A stretch of 52,854 nt of DNA from an uncultured Sphingomonas sp. (GCF_913062585.1 NZ_CAJXWX010000029.1:1-52854), one strand, 5' to 3'. Numbered from the stretch's first letter, positions 37,306 to 45,547 are shown. The notes: a model not told the origin generated them from the sequence alone. Program-made: numbers and translations.

Positions 37306-37452
37306 TTACGAAACGACGGCGACCAGGCCCGCGATGATCGCCCACAGCGCGATCGAACCGATCACGCCATTGACGATGCCAACGATCGGCCCCCTTGGAC
37401 GAGGGGCGACGTTGATCCGCGTCGCATGATAAGCGTGCTGAAAGCTGTGCAT
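37306..37452 (-). CDS. Small single-helix membrane protein (48 residues)
   Basis: Starts MHSFQHAYHATRINVAPRPR after CTGGAGAGTAGG, a good ribosome site. A Gly/Ile/Val/Ala-rich transmembrane segment (PIVGIVNGVIGSIALWAIIA and onwards) reaches nearly to the C-terminus. I do not recognise the family. It is convergent with leuD. An EcfG-like GGAAC-N17-CGTA lies upstream on the same strand, so stress control is possible. Confidence 0.6.
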   Translation of the reverse strand: MHSFQHAYHATRINVAPRPRGPIVGIVNGVIGSIALWAIIAGLVAVVS

Positions 37453-37670
37453 CCTACTCTCCAGTCTCCACCGGAATGGGCTCGTTGACATGGCCATCCG
37501 TGCGGATTGCGTGGCAATTCCATTACGAGCGAGAGCGGCATTCTGTTCCCGGTTTCTTCGGGGAACCGGACTGTCGGTTGCACCATCGGCATCCCATGCC
37601 TATTTCGATCGCATGAAGAGGCCCCGGCGGGGCCGAGACTTGCCCTGCGGGGCTGGGGGATGGCGGACCG

Positions 37671-37994
37671 ATGACGAGTTTTGACGATCGCAGGCAGGGG
37701 CTGGAGGCCAAGTTCGTGGCCGACCAGGATATGGTGTTCCGTATCACGGCCCGGCGCAACCGGCTGGTCGCGCAATGGGCGGCCGAGCGCATGAAGCTGA
37801 CCCCGGCGGAAACCGATGCCTATGCCAAGGCGGTCGTGCAGGCCGATTTCGAGGAAGCGGGGGACGAGGACGTCATCCGCAAGCTGCTGGGCGACCTGAC
37901 CGCCGCCGGGATCGACGTGGGCGAGGCCGAGGTCCGCCGCGCGCTCGACGAGCAGCAGGTCGAGGCACGCCGCCAGTTGATGGAGAGCCGCTGA
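37671..37994 (+). CDS. DUF1476 protein, ATP-synthase inhibitor subunit zeta
   Basis: A helical protein of 107 residues. The DUF1476 signature is clear: FDDRRQGLEAKFVADQDM, FRITARRNRLVAQWAAE and GDEDVIRKLLGDLTAAGIDV. In Paracoccus this family (zeta) inhibits ATP hydrolysis by the F1 sector. It is followed two bases after its stop by the BolA gene, so the two are coupled. Confidence 0.9.
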   Translation: MTSFDDRRQGLEAKFVADQDMVFRITARRNRLVAQWAAERMKLTPAETDAYAKAVVQADFEEAGDEDVIRKLLGDLTAAGIDVGEAEVRRALDEQQVEARRQLMESR

Positions 37995-37996
37995 CC

Positions 37997-38230
37997 ATGC
38001 CGATGGCCGCCGACGATATCGCCGCGATGATCCGCGCCGCCATTCCCGATGCCGATGTCCAGATCACCGATCTGGCCGGGGACGGCGATCATTATGCCGC
38101 GCATGTGACCGCCGCCAGCTTTGCGGGCATGAGCCGGGTCGCACGTACCCGCGCCGTCTATGCCGCGCTAGGCGGGCGCATGGGGGGCGAACTCCATGCC
38201 CTGCAATTGACGACCGCCGTTCCCGCCTGA
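37997..38230 (+). CDS. BolA/IbaG-family protein
   Basis: A 77-residue alpha/beta KH-like protein. Family features: MAADDIAAMIRAAIPDADVQ, ITDLAGDGDHYAAHVTAASF with a conserved His, and the nucleic-acid-binding-like RVARTRAVYAALGGRMGGEL. BolA proteins bind CGFS glutaredoxins through a shared [2Fe-2S] cluster and act in iron-sulfur and iron homeostasis. The next gene is exactly such a glutaredoxin. A second ATG two codons on is an alternative start. Confidence 0.9.
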   Translation: MPMAADDIAAMIRAAIPDADVQITDLAGDGDHYAAHVTAASFAGMSRVARTRAVYAALGGRMGGELHALQLTTAVPA

Positions 38231-38254
38231 CCCTTTGCCTCAAGGACGATTGAT

Positions 38255-38578
38255 ATGACCGACGATACGAACGCGCGGATCGACGCGCTGGTGAAGGACA
38301 ATGCCGTCCTGCTGTTCATGAAGGGCACGCCGCTCTTCCCGCAATGCGGCTTTTCCAGCCGTGCTGTGGCGATCCTGAACCATTTGGACGTACCGTTCGA
38401 GAGCGTCGACGTGCTCCAGGATCAGGGCATCCGCCACGGGATCAAGGCCTATTCGGACTGGCCGACCATCCCGCAGCTCTACGTGAAGGGCGAGTTCGTC
38501 GGCGGTTCGGACATCATGATGGAGATGTACGAGAGCGGCGAACTGGCCGAGCTGGTCCAGGATGTGAAGACCGCGTGA
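38255..38578 (+). CDS. grxD: Monothiol glutaredoxin, CGFS type (Grx4)
   Basis: Carries and transfers [2Fe-2S] clusters. The CGFS active site lies in LFPQCGFSSRAVAIL. Also seen: LLFMKGTP, the cis-Pro region WPTIPQLYVKGEFVGGSDIM, and the end ESGELAELV. It has 107 residues with AAGGA nine bases before the ATG. It is encoded directly after the BolA partner and ends at a strong terminator. Confidence 0.95.
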   Translation: MTDDTNARIDALVKDNAVLLFMKGTPLFPQCGFSSRAVAILNHLDVPFESVDVLQDQGIRHGIKAYSDWPTIPQLYVKGEFVGGSDIMMEMYESGELAELVQDVKTA

Positions 38579-38604
38579 GCGCCAACCTTCGCATGTGAAA
38601 TAAG

Positions 38605-38637
38605 AAGGGGCCGGATTTCGATCCGGCCCCTTTTTTT
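38605..38637 (+). terminator. Rho-independent terminator of the DUF1476-BolA-grxD operon
   Basis: A perfect 12-bp stem AAGGGGCCGGAT / ATCCGGCCCCTT with a UUCG tetraloop and a T7 tail. Confidence 0.95.
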
Positions 38638-38638
38638 A

Positions 38639-38754
38639 TTCCTCCCCTGCAAGGGGAGGTGGCAGTCCGCAGGACTGACGGAGGGGTATCACCATCAGCG
38701 GGAATACCCCTCCACCATCCTTCGGATGGTCCCCCTCCCCTTGCAGGGGAGGAA
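38639..38754. repeat. Family A palindromic intergenic repeat, copy 3
   Basis: Starts TTCCTCCCCTGCAAGGGGAG and ends CTCCCCTTGCAGGGGAGGAA. The inner arms are GGAGGGGTAT / ATACCCCTCC, with ACCATCCTTCGGATGGT near the right end. It lies directly after the grxD terminator. Confidence 0.9.
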
Positions 38755-38767
38755 TAGATACGCCCTA

Positions 38768-38795
38768 TTGACTACGCCTGTAATCGCAATAGGAT
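38768..38795 (+). promoter_or_regulatory. Sigma-70-type promoter of the blaI-like/M56 operon
   Basis: A TTGACT -35 and a TAGGAT -10 separated by 16 bases, embedded in the tandem repressor operators. It ends 30 nt before the repressor ATG. Confidence 0.6.
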
Positions 38796-38808
38796 TACGC
38801 TTGTAGTC
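38770..38808 (+). promoter_or_regulatory. Tandem BlaI/MecI-type operators
   Basis: Two dyads of the form GA(C/T)TAC-N4-GTA(A/G)TC (38770-38785 and 38793-38808), with centres 23 bp apart. Together they form one larger inverted repeat bounded by ATTGACTAC and GTAGTCAAT. They overlap the -35 and -10 elements, consistent with autorepression. Confidence 0.85.
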
Positions 38809-38825
38809 AATGAAAGGGCGAGTCG

Positions 38826-39194
38826 ATGGCCGAGCGTATCAGCGATGCCGAACATGCGGTGATGGAGGTCCTGTGGGAGGAAGCGCCCCTGACCGCCCAG
38901 GACGTCGCGGAGCGGGTCGATCCCGACCGCGGCTGGAGCACCAACACCGTCAAGACGCTGCTCGGCCGGTTGCTGGCCAAGGAAGCCATCGCCCATGAGG
39001 AACAGGGGCGGCGCTATCTCTATCGGCCGCTTGTCGCCCGCGACGATTATGTGGTTGGCGAGTCCCGCCGCCTGATCGATCGGCTGTTCGGCGGCCGCCT
39101 GACGCCGCTGGTGGCGCATCTGGCCGAGCGCGACGAACTGACCGCGCAAGATATTTCCGAGATCGAGGCGCTGCTCAAGGAGCTGAAGGCGTGA
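38826..39194 (+). CDS. blaI: BlaI/MecI/CopY-family transcriptional repressor
   Basis: A winged-helix repressor of 122 residues. Seen: ISDAEHAVMEVLWEEAPLTA, the recognition helix WSTNTVKTLLGRLLAKEAI, the wing HEEQGRRYLYRPLVARDDY, and a dimerisation helix at the C-terminus. It should bind the tandem operators upstream and be inactivated by the M56 protease encoded next. The stop overlaps the GTG start of that gene. The signal could be a beta-lactam or another stress; no beta-lactamase is adjacent. Confidence 0.92.
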   Translation: MAERISDAEHAVMEVLWEEAPLTAQDVAERVDPDRGWSTNTVKTLLGRLLAKEAIAHEEQGRRYLYRPLVARDDYVVGESRRLIDRLFGGRLTPLVAHLAERDELTAQDISEIEALLKELKA

Positions 39195-40870
39195 GCGGCG
39201 CGCAACTCGGCTGGGCGGTCGAGGCGATGATCGCCTCGACCCTGCTCATGGCGCTGGTGCTGGTGGCACGCCGGCCGGTCCGCGAAGCCTTCGGGCCGCA
39301 AATCGCCTATGCGCTCTGGGCGCTGCCGCTGCTCCGCCTGGTGCTGCCCCGCCTGCCGCAAGGGGTGTCCGAACAGGCGACCCCGCCCCTGGCGGCGGCG
39401 AGCGAGGGGTTTTCGACCTATATCGTCATGCCGGTCGCCGCCCAGCTGCCGACGACGCTGACGCAACCCAGCCTGTGGCCGACGGTCGGGCAGGGGGTTG
39501 CGCTGCTGTGGATCGTCGGCGCGGCCGGATTTCTGGGCTTCCAGTTGTTCCGCCACTGGCGGTTCCGGGCCCGCCTGCTGGCCAGTGCCGAGCCGCTGGA
39601 GGCGGTGCAGGGCGTGCAGGTGGTCGCCAGTGACGGCGCGCCGGGGCCGCTCGCCTTCGGGGTCTGGCACCGCTATGTCGCCTTTCCGCGCGATTTCGCC
39701 GAACGCTATGACGCGGACGAGCGCGATCTGGCGCTGGCGCATGAGCTGGGCCACCATGCCCGCGGCGACCTGATCGCCAACTGGATCGCGCTCGCTGTGC
39801 TGGCGCTCCACTGGTTCAACCCCGTGGCGTGGCGGGCCTTCCACGCCTTCCGCGCCGACCAGGAACTGGCCAATGACGCCCGCGTGTTGAAGGGGCGCAG
39901 CCGGGCCGACCGGCATGTTTATGCCTGCGCCATCGTCAAGGCCGCGCACGGCCGCGCTTTGTCGGGCGCCTGTCACCTGCACACCATCGACGATCTGAAA
40001 GGGAGGCTGAAGATGTTGACCACTTCTCCGAAATCGCGCCGTCAGCTTGCCATGGGAGGCACCACCGTATCCTTGCTGGTGCTGAGTGGCCTGGGCCTGA
40101 CCGCGTCCGGCACGCCGGCGGCGGCGGCGCTGACCAAGAAGGTCGAGCGGACGATCGGCGTCGACCTGACCAGCACGGATCTGGACACGCAGATCGACGA
40201 GGTGGCGGCCATGGAGCCCGACAACGCGACCGAGCCTACGACCATGGCCTCGCCCGTACCTGTTGCCTCCGTGCGTCGAAAGGCGCGGGACGTCGCGACC
40301 GCATCCATGGTGCCCATGGCTCCGATGCCCCCGATGAAGCCCATGGCCCCGATGCCCGCCATGGCGCCCATGGCACCGATGCCGCCCATGGCACCGATGC
40401 CGCCCATGGCACCGATGACGGCGGACATGTCGGACATGCCCAAGGTGCCGGGCACCTATCGGAGCCGCGTCATCACCACCCGCGACGGCAAGACGATCCG
40501 GATTGGCGACAATGGCCGCGCCTATGCGATGCCCCCCATTCCCATGGTCCGCTCGCAGGCCTGCGGGACCGGCGGCAGCGATACGCGCACCAGCTATACG
40601 ACGGTCAACGGCACGACCCGGCAGCAGGTAACGGTCATCTGCACCGACCGGATCGAACAAAGGGCCCGTCAGGCCTCCGCTACCGCCTTGAGCGCTCAGC
40701 GTACCGCCCAGGTGAACATGCGGATCGCGCTGGCCAGCATCGAAAATGCGCGTTCCTCGATCGCGCGCGACCGCAACCTCTCCGAGGAGGCCCGCCGCGA
40801 AGCCCTGAACGGCTTGAACGAGGCGACGGCCCAGTTGAAGTCCGAAATGGCGAACCGGGCGGACGACTGA
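39191..40870 (+). CDS. BlaR1-like M56 zinc metalloprotease sensor with a Met-rich domain
   Basis: Membrane protein of 559 residues. Transmembrane segments lie in the first ~125 residues and after the protease domain (about 275-300). The M56 zinc site is LALAHELGHHARGD, with HExxH at 184-188. After the last helix the extracytoplasmic part lacks a recognisable penicillin-binding domain. It carries instead a Met/Pro repeat (PMAPMPPMKPMAPMPAMAP and onward, residues about 373-412) and an Ala/Arg-rich helical end with Cys residues. It pairs with the BlaI-like repressor. The Met-rich stretch suggests a metal such as copper as ligand, which is inference. Confidence 0.88.
   Translation: MSGAQLGWAVEAMIASTLLMALVLVARRPVREAFGPQIAYALWALPLLRLVLPRLPQGVSEQATPPLAAASEGFSTYIVMPVAAQLPTTLTQPSLWPTVGQGVALLWIVGAAGFLGFQLFRHWRFRARLLASAEPLEAVQGVQVVASDGAPGPLAFGVWHRYVAFPRDFAERYDADERDLALAHELGHHARGDLIANWIALAVLALHWFNPVAWRAFHAFRADQELANDARVLKGRSRADRHVYACAIVKAAHGRALSGACHLHTIDDLKGRLKMLTTSPKSRRQLAMGGTTVSLLVLSGLGLTASGTPAAAALTKKVERTIGVDLTSTDLDTQIDEVAAMEPDNATEPTTMASPVPVASVRRKARDVATASMVPMAPMPPMKPMAPMPAMAPMAPMPPMAPMPPMAPMTADMSDMPKVPGTYRSRVITTRDGKTIRIGDNGRAYAMPPIPMVRSQACGTGGSDTRTSYTTVNGTTRQQVTVICTDRIEQRARQASATALSAQRTAQVNMRIALASIENARSSIARDRNLSEEARREALNGLNEATAQLKSEMANRADD
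40367..40417 (+). repeat. 18-bp tandem repeat in the Met/Pro-rich domain
   Basis: The unit CCCATGGCACCGATGCCG is repeated 2.8 times without mismatch, encoding PMAPMP in each unit. Related, diverged units extend upstream to about 40308. Slippage would lengthen or shorten the domain in frame. Confidence 0.85.
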
Positions 40871-40962
40871 CCCTCGACGACTTTACCCCAAACTCGACCC
40901 CTGCGCCCGATCATCGGGTACAGGGGTTGCCTCTTGCCCGGACCTTGCCCACATGGTGGGGA

Positions 40963-41823
40963 ATGGCTGAGCACCCGACCGGCATTCCGATCCTGCTTGA
41001 GCCGCTGGTCACCCGCGTGCTCGCCCCCAATCCGTCACCCTTCACCTATACGGGGACGCAGACCCATATCGTCGGTGATCGCGACGTCGCGGTGATCGAC
41101 CCCGGCCCCGACGATCCCGCCCATCTCGCGGCGCTGGCGAAGGCGATTGCGGGGCGGCCGATGGTCGCGATCCTGATTACCCATCATCACCGTGATCACA
41201 GCCCGGCCAGCCGACCGCTCGCACGCGCCACCGGCGCGCCGATCGTCGGCGCCGCGCCCTTCGCACCCGATTACGAAGGGGACCAGTCCGATGCCGCCTT
41301 CGACCGGGACTATGCCCCTGACCGGGTGCTGGCCGAAGGAGAGGGGGTATGCGGCGACGGCTGGCGCCTCACCGCCATCGCGACACCGGGCCATACCTCC
41401 AATCACCTCGCCTTTGCCTTGCCCGAAACCAGGGCGTTGTTTTCGGGCGATCATGTGATGGGCTGGTCGACCAGCATCGTCTCGCCACCCGATGGCGACA
41501 TGAGCGCCTATATGGCGAGCCTGGAAAAGCTGATGGAGCGCGACGACCGGGTCTATTATCCCGGGCATGGCGAGGCGGTCGACAATCCGCAGCGGCTGGT
41601 GCGCGGTATGCTGGGCCATCGCAAGCAGCGTGAGGGGCAGATATTGCGATTGCTGGCGGGTGGGGACGAATGGACCGTCCCTGCGATGACCGCGCGCATG
41701 TATGTCGGCCTGAACCCCAAATTGCTTCCGGCAGCGGAACGATCGGTGCTGGCGCATCTTTACGACCTGCGGACGCGCGGTCTGGTCCGCGAAGAGGGAG
41801 CATCATGGACGAGCGCGACGTGA
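40963..41823 (+). CDS. MBL-fold metallo-hydrolase (LACTB2-like)
   Basis: Metallo-beta-lactamase superfamily protein of 286 residues. The zinc motif is ILITHHHRDHSPAS; further ligands are in TPGHTSNHLAFAL, LFSGDHVMG and VYYPGHGEAVDNP. The C-terminal winged segment (HRKQREGQILRLL; VLAHLYDLRTRGLV) matches the LACTB2/RNase-like subgroup. The physiological substrate is unknown. Its end overlaps the next start by 19 nt, so the two are linked. Confidence 0.88.
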   Translation: MAEHPTGIPILLEPLVTRVLAPNPSPFTYTGTQTHIVGDRDVAVIDPGPDDPAHLAALAKAIAGRPMVAILITHHHRDHSPASRPLARATGAPIVGAAPFAPDYEGDQSDAAFDRDYAPDRVLAEGEGVCGDGWRLTAIATPGHTSNHLAFALPETRALFSGDHVMGWSTSIVSPPDGDMSAYMASLEKLMERDDRVYYPGHGEAVDNPQRLVRGMLGHRKQREGQILRLLAGGDEWTVPAMTARMYVGLNPKLLPAAERSVLAHLYDLRTRGLVREEGASWTSAT

Positions 41824-42536
41824 ACCCGCCCCCCGCGACGCCGCAGCGCGGCGGGGTCGGCCTGTTCCTGACCAAGGTGGCCGGGGCGCTGATCCTGGTG
41901 ATCCTGGCCGGTCTGATCGTGATCTGGGGGATCGAGCGCTATGTCGCCGAACGCCTGACCCCCGACCCGACGACGATCGCGCGCGCCAGCCTGGACGGGC
42001 TTCGCGAGCAGAACCGCCTGTCGGCCTTCGCCGCACGCTATGTCGCGGTCGTCACCTCGCGCCAGTCGCAGCTCGGCTTCTCGGCGGAGCGGACGCTCAT
42101 CATGCCGGGCATGGTCCGGTACGAGGTCGATCTGGGCAAGCTGCGCCAGCAGGACGTCCGCTGGGACGCCGGCAGCCGGACCCTGTCGGTCACGCTGCCG
42201 CCGGTCGAGGTCGACGGGCCGCAGGTCGATCTGGCGGCGATCCGCGAATATGGCTCGGGCGGTGTGTTGACGACCTTCACCGACGCCGAGCAGCGGCTGG
42301 ATGCCGCCAACCGCACGGCGGGCCAGGTCGAACTGATGCGCCAGGCCCGTGCGCCCGCACCGATGAAGCTGGCGCGCGACGCGACCCGGCGCGCGGTCGA
42401 GCGCAGCTTTGCCATGCCGCTGCGGGCGGCGGGCGTGGATGCGAGCGTCAAGGTGCGTTTCTCCGACGAGCCGTCCAACGACGAACGCTGGGACACGACG
42501 CGCACGGTCGAAGAGGTTCTGGGCAACGCCCGCTAA
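41805..42536 (+). CDS. DUF4230 membrane-anchored protein
   Basis: A protein of 243 residues. A short cytoplasmic N-terminus (MDERDVNPPPATPQRGG) precedes one transmembrane helix (VAGALILVILAGLIVIWGI), and the rest is probably periplasmic. The body matches DUF4230: LSAFAARYVAVVTSRQSQL, MPGMVRYEVDLGKLRQQDVR and LSVTLPPVEVDGPQVDL. Function unknown. The start overlaps the MBL gene end, and nadA follows 45 nt after its stop. Confidence 0.85.
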   Translation: MDERDVNPPPATPQRGGVGLFLTKVAGALILVILAGLIVIWGIERYVAERLTPDPTTIARASLDGLREQNRLSAFAARYVAVVTSRQSQLGFSAERTLIMPGMVRYEVDLGKLRQQDVRWDAGSRTLSVTLPPVEVDGPQVDLAAIREYGSGGVLTTFTDAEQRLDAANRTAGQVELMRQARAPAPMKLARDATRRAVERSFAMPLRAAGVDASVKVRFSDEPSNDERWDTTRTVEEVLGNAR

Positions 42537-42581
42537 CGTCACCGATTGTCGGCGCACGCCCGTGCGCCTAGGGGAAGTGCC

Positions 42582-43568
42582 ATGACCATCCAGACGAATC
42601 TGACCGGGCTCGACCTGCGCGCCGAGATCGACCGGCTCCGCAAGGAACGGAATGCCGTCATCCTCGCCCATTATTATCAGAAGCCCGAGATTCAGGACCT
42701 GGCCGATTTCGTCGGCGACAGCCTGGACCTCAGTCGAAAGGCGCAGGCGACCGATGCGGACGTCATCGCCTTTTGCGGCGTGCGCTTCATGGCGGAGACG
42801 GCCAAGATCCTGTCGCCCGACAAGATCGTCGTGCTGCCCGACATGGCCGCCGGGTGCAGCCTGGAGGATAGCTGTCCCCCCGACCAGTTCGCCGAGTTCC
42901 GCGCCCAGCACCCGGACCACATCGCGCTGACCTATATCAACTGTTCGACCGAGGTGAAGGCACTGTCCGACATCATCGTGACCTCGTCCTCGGCCGAGCA
43001 GATCCTGGCGCAGATCGACCCTGCGCAGAAGATCATCTTCGGTCCCGACCGCAATCTGGGCGGCTATCTGGCGCGCAAGACGGGGCGCGACATGCTGCTC
43101 TGGCCCGGCGTGTGCATCGTGCACGAGGCGTTCAGTGAGACCGAACTGCTGAAGCTGCGCGCCCAGCATCCCGACGCGCCGATCGCCGCGCATCCCGAAT
43201 GCCCCGCCGTCATCCTGGATCATGCCGATTATGTCGGCTCGACGCGCGGCATCCTGGAATTCGCGCAGGGGATAACCGGCGACACGCTGATCGTTGCGAC
43301 CGAGCCGCACATCATCCACCAGATGCAAAAGGCGATGCCGGGCAAGACCTTCATTGGCGCGCCGGGTGCGGACGGCAACTGCAACTGCAATATCTGCCCC
43401 TATATGGCGCTGAACACCATGGAGAAGCTGTACCTCGCGCTGCGCGACCTGACCCCGCGCGTCGAGATCGAAGAGGGCTTGCGGCTTCAGGCCAAGAAGA
43501 GCCTGGACGCGATGCTGACGCTCGCCAGCGGGATGGTCGGCAAGGGCGATCTGGGCCCGCGCCCGTGA
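42582..43568 (+). CDS. nadA: Quinolinate synthase A
   Basis: [4Fe-4S] enzyme condensing iminoaspartate with dihydroxyacetone phosphate to quinolinate in NAD synthesis. Seen: AVILAHYYQKPEIQDLADFV, the cluster Cys in DMAAGCSLEDSC, PGVCIVHEAF, and the C-terminal NCNCNICPYMALNTMEKLY. It has 328 residues; GGGGAAG precedes the ATG. It overlaps nadC by four bases. The L-aspartate oxidase gene nadB is not in the window. Confidence 0.96.
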   Translation: MTIQTNLTGLDLRAEIDRLRKERNAVILAHYYQKPEIQDLADFVGDSLDLSRKAQATDADVIAFCGVRFMAETAKILSPDKIVVLPDMAAGCSLEDSCPPDQFAEFRAQHPDHIALTYINCSTEVKALSDIIVTSSSAEQILAQIDPAQKIIFGPDRNLGGYLARKTGRDMLLWPGVCIVHEAFSETELLKLRAQHPDAPIAAHPECPAVILDHADYVGSTRGILEFAQGITGDTLIVATEPHIIHQMQKAMPGKTFIGAPGADGNCNCNICPYMALNTMEKLYLALRDLTPRVEIEEGLRLQAKKSLDAMLTLASGMVGKGDLGPRP

Positions 43569-44413
43569 CGGAAGGCGTGATCGCAGGCTTCGACCTCGAC
43601 GGTTTCGTGACCGCGACCTTGGCCGAGGATATGGGGCCGGACGGCGACATCACCTCGGCGGCGGTGATCCCGGCCGAGGCGCGGTTCGTCGGCACCATGG
43701 CCAGCCGCGATGCGATCACCGTCGCCGGGCTGCCCATCGCCGAGGCGTTCTTCCGCCGCCTCGACCCCGAGGTGGCAATCGAGCGGCTGGTCGAGGACGG
43801 TGCAAGCGTTCCCGCCGGGACCGCGCTGCTCCGCCTGTCGGGAAAGGCGCGCGCGATGCTGACCGCCGAGCGGTCCGCGCTCAACACCGTTCAGCATCTG
43901 TCGGGCATCGCCACCATGACGGCGGCCTATGTCGCGGCGATGGCAGGGACGGGGGCGACCCTGCTCGACACGCGCAAGACCATTCCGGGCCTGCGCCTGC
44001 TGGAGAAATACGCCACCCGCATGGGCGGTGCGCAGAACCACCGCATGGGCCTGTGGGATGCGGCGATGATCAAGGACAATCACGTCGCGGTCGCGGGCGG
44101 CATCGGCCCGGCGGTCGCGGCGGCCAAGGCGGCGGGCATCGTGCGGATCATCGTCGAGGTCGACGAACTGGACCAGATCGAGCCGGCCCTGGCGGCGGGC
44201 GCGACGCATCTGCTGCTCGACAATATGGGCCCGGCCAAGCTCGCCGAGGGCGTTTCGCTTGTCGCGGGCCGGGTGCCGACCGAGGCGTCGGGCGGTGTCC
44301 GGCTGGACACGATCCGGGCGCTGGCCGAGACGGGCGTGACCTATGTCAGCGTCGGCCGCTTGACCCAGTCCGCGCCTGCGGCCGATATCGGGCTGGATTT
44401 CGCGGCGGCCTGA
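43565..44413 (+). CDS. nadC: Nicotinate-nucleotide pyrophosphorylase (carboxylating)
   Basis: Quinolinate phosphoribosyltransferase, the step after NadA. Seen: LAEDMGPDGDITSAAVIP, TAERSALNTVQHLSGIAT, LLDTRKTIPGLRLLEKYA, GLWDAAMIKDNHVAVAGGI and the phosphate-binding VTYVSVGRLTQSAPAADIGL. It has 282 residues from a GTG that overlaps the nadA stop, so the pair is coupled. Confidence 0.96.
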   Translation: MTEGVIAGFDLDGFVTATLAEDMGPDGDITSAAVIPAEARFVGTMASRDAITVAGLPIAEAFFRRLDPEVAIERLVEDGASVPAGTALLRLSGKARAMLTAERSALNTVQHLSGIATMTAAYVAAMAGTGATLLDTRKTIPGLRLLEKYATRMGGAQNHRMGLWDAAMIKDNHVAVAGGIGPAVAAAKAAGIVRIIVEVDELDQIEPALAAGATHLLLDNMGPAKLAEGVSLVAGRVPTEASGGVRLDTIRALAETGVTYVSVGRLTQSAPAADIGLDFAAA

Positions 44414-44441
44414 GCCTCCGCGTTCAGAAGGGGGAAAGGTC

Positions 44442-44834
44442 GTGCGACCGAAATCGGTGATCCTGGGCGAGCGGCTGTCGTTCCTCGCCATCCTGTTGCT
44501 GGTCGTCCTGGCGGCGCTTGGCTGGTCCGATACGGTGGCGCAGGCGGGCGTCGCGATCGCGGTCATTGCCAATGGCCTGCTGATCGGGCTGTTCGCGCTG
44601 GCGACCCTGCTGACGACGCGACTGGCCAGCCGGGGCGGCCTGGTCTTCCTGATCGTCCTGACGGTCCTGAACCTACTGGGCTTTCTCTATCAGGTGTCGG
44701 AAGGTGCGCTGGCGCACGGGGTGTTCGGCGTACTGACCGCCGTGCAGGCAGCGGCCTCGCTGGTGGCGGTTGTCCTGCTGGCGCGGCCCAATGCACGCGC
44801 CTGGTATCGTGCGATGGCGGAGGTGAGCGAGTGA
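44442..44834 (+). CDS. Four-helix integral membrane protein, unknown function
   Basis: A protein of 130 residues with four clear hydrophobic helices (about 12-28, 34-60, 66-83 and 92-113) and short charged loops. The start is GTG with GGGGGAAAGG upstream. I do not recognise the family. Its stop overlaps the start of the RNase T2 gene (GTGATG), so the two are translationally coupled. Confidence 0.75.
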   Translation: MRPKSVILGERLSFLAILLLVVLAALGWSDTVAQAGVAIAVIANGLLIGLFALATLLTTRLASRGGLVFLIVLTVLNLLGFLYQVSEGALAHGVFGVLTAVQAAASLVAVVLLARPNARAWYRAMAEVSE

Positions 44835-45541
44835 TGAAACATGCTGTGATCGGGCTGGCCCTGCTGGCCGCGCCGCAATGGGCGTCGGCGCAGACGCTGC
44901 AATGCTCGGCACCAACGGAGACGCAGCGCATTCGCCCCGAACTGCCCAGCCAGAGCCAGCCGACCCGCGTGCTGCCGATCGGCAGCTATACGCTGGCCAT
45001 CAGCTGGAGCCCGCAATATTGCCGCAATGCCAAGGGCGACAGCAGCTTCCAGTGCGGATCGGGCAATCGTTTCGGCTTCACGCTGCATGGCCTGTGGCCC
45101 GATGGCGAAGGTAAGGAATGGCCGCAATATTGTGCGCCGACCAAGATTCTGCCGCAGGCGGTCGTGCGCCGTCACATCTGCGCCACCCCCTCGGCCCAGC
45201 TGTTGCAGCATGAATGGGCCAAGCATGGCACCTGTATGCCGGGCTATAGCCCGTCGCGTTACTTCCAGCAGTCGAACGCGCTTTATTATGGTCTGCGCTT
45301 CCCCGACATGATGGCGCTGTCCCGGCGGGAGGGATTGACGGCGGGCGATCTGGCCACGGCTTTCGCGAGTGCGAACCGGGGCATGAGCGCCGACATGATG
45401 CGCGTCACGGCGACCCGCGAAGGCTGGCTGGATGAAATCTGGATCTGCCTGAACAAGGCGTTCCGCCCCACCCGCTGCCCGGTGCACCAGGGCGGTCTGG
45501 CCCCGAACGCGCCGCTCCAGATCTGGCGCGGCGGCCGCTGA
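44834..45541 (+). CDS. Secreted ribonuclease T2 family protein
   Basis: RNA endonuclease acting outside the cytoplasm. The signal peptide is MKHAVIGLALLAAPQWASAQ. Both catalytic segments are intact: CAS-1 FTLHGLWPDGEGKEWP and CAS-2 LLQHEWAKHGTCMPG, with the His of each and the Glu and Lys of CAS-2. Eight or so Cys allow disulfides, as in other T2 enzymes. At about 235 residues it has the usual length. A GTG one codon upstream is an alternative start. Confidence 0.92.
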   Translation: MKHAVIGLALLAAPQWASAQTLQCSAPTETQRIRPELPSQSQPTRVLPIGSYTLAISWSPQYCRNAKGDSSFQCGSGNRFGFTLHGLWPDGEGKEWPQYCAPTKILPQAVVRRHICATPSAQLLQHEWAKHGTCMPGYSPSRYFQQSNALYYGLRFPDMMALSRREGLTAGDLATAFASANRGMSADMMRVTATREGWLDEIWICLNKAFRPTRCPVHQGGLAPNAPLQIWRGGR

Positions 45542-45547
45542 TCCGGC

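Noticed and set aside
40042..40455. A Gly/Ala/Met-repeat protein on the minus strand (GAMGGIGAMGGIG...)
   Set aside because: It is the complement of the Met/Pro tandem repeat in the M56 sensor.
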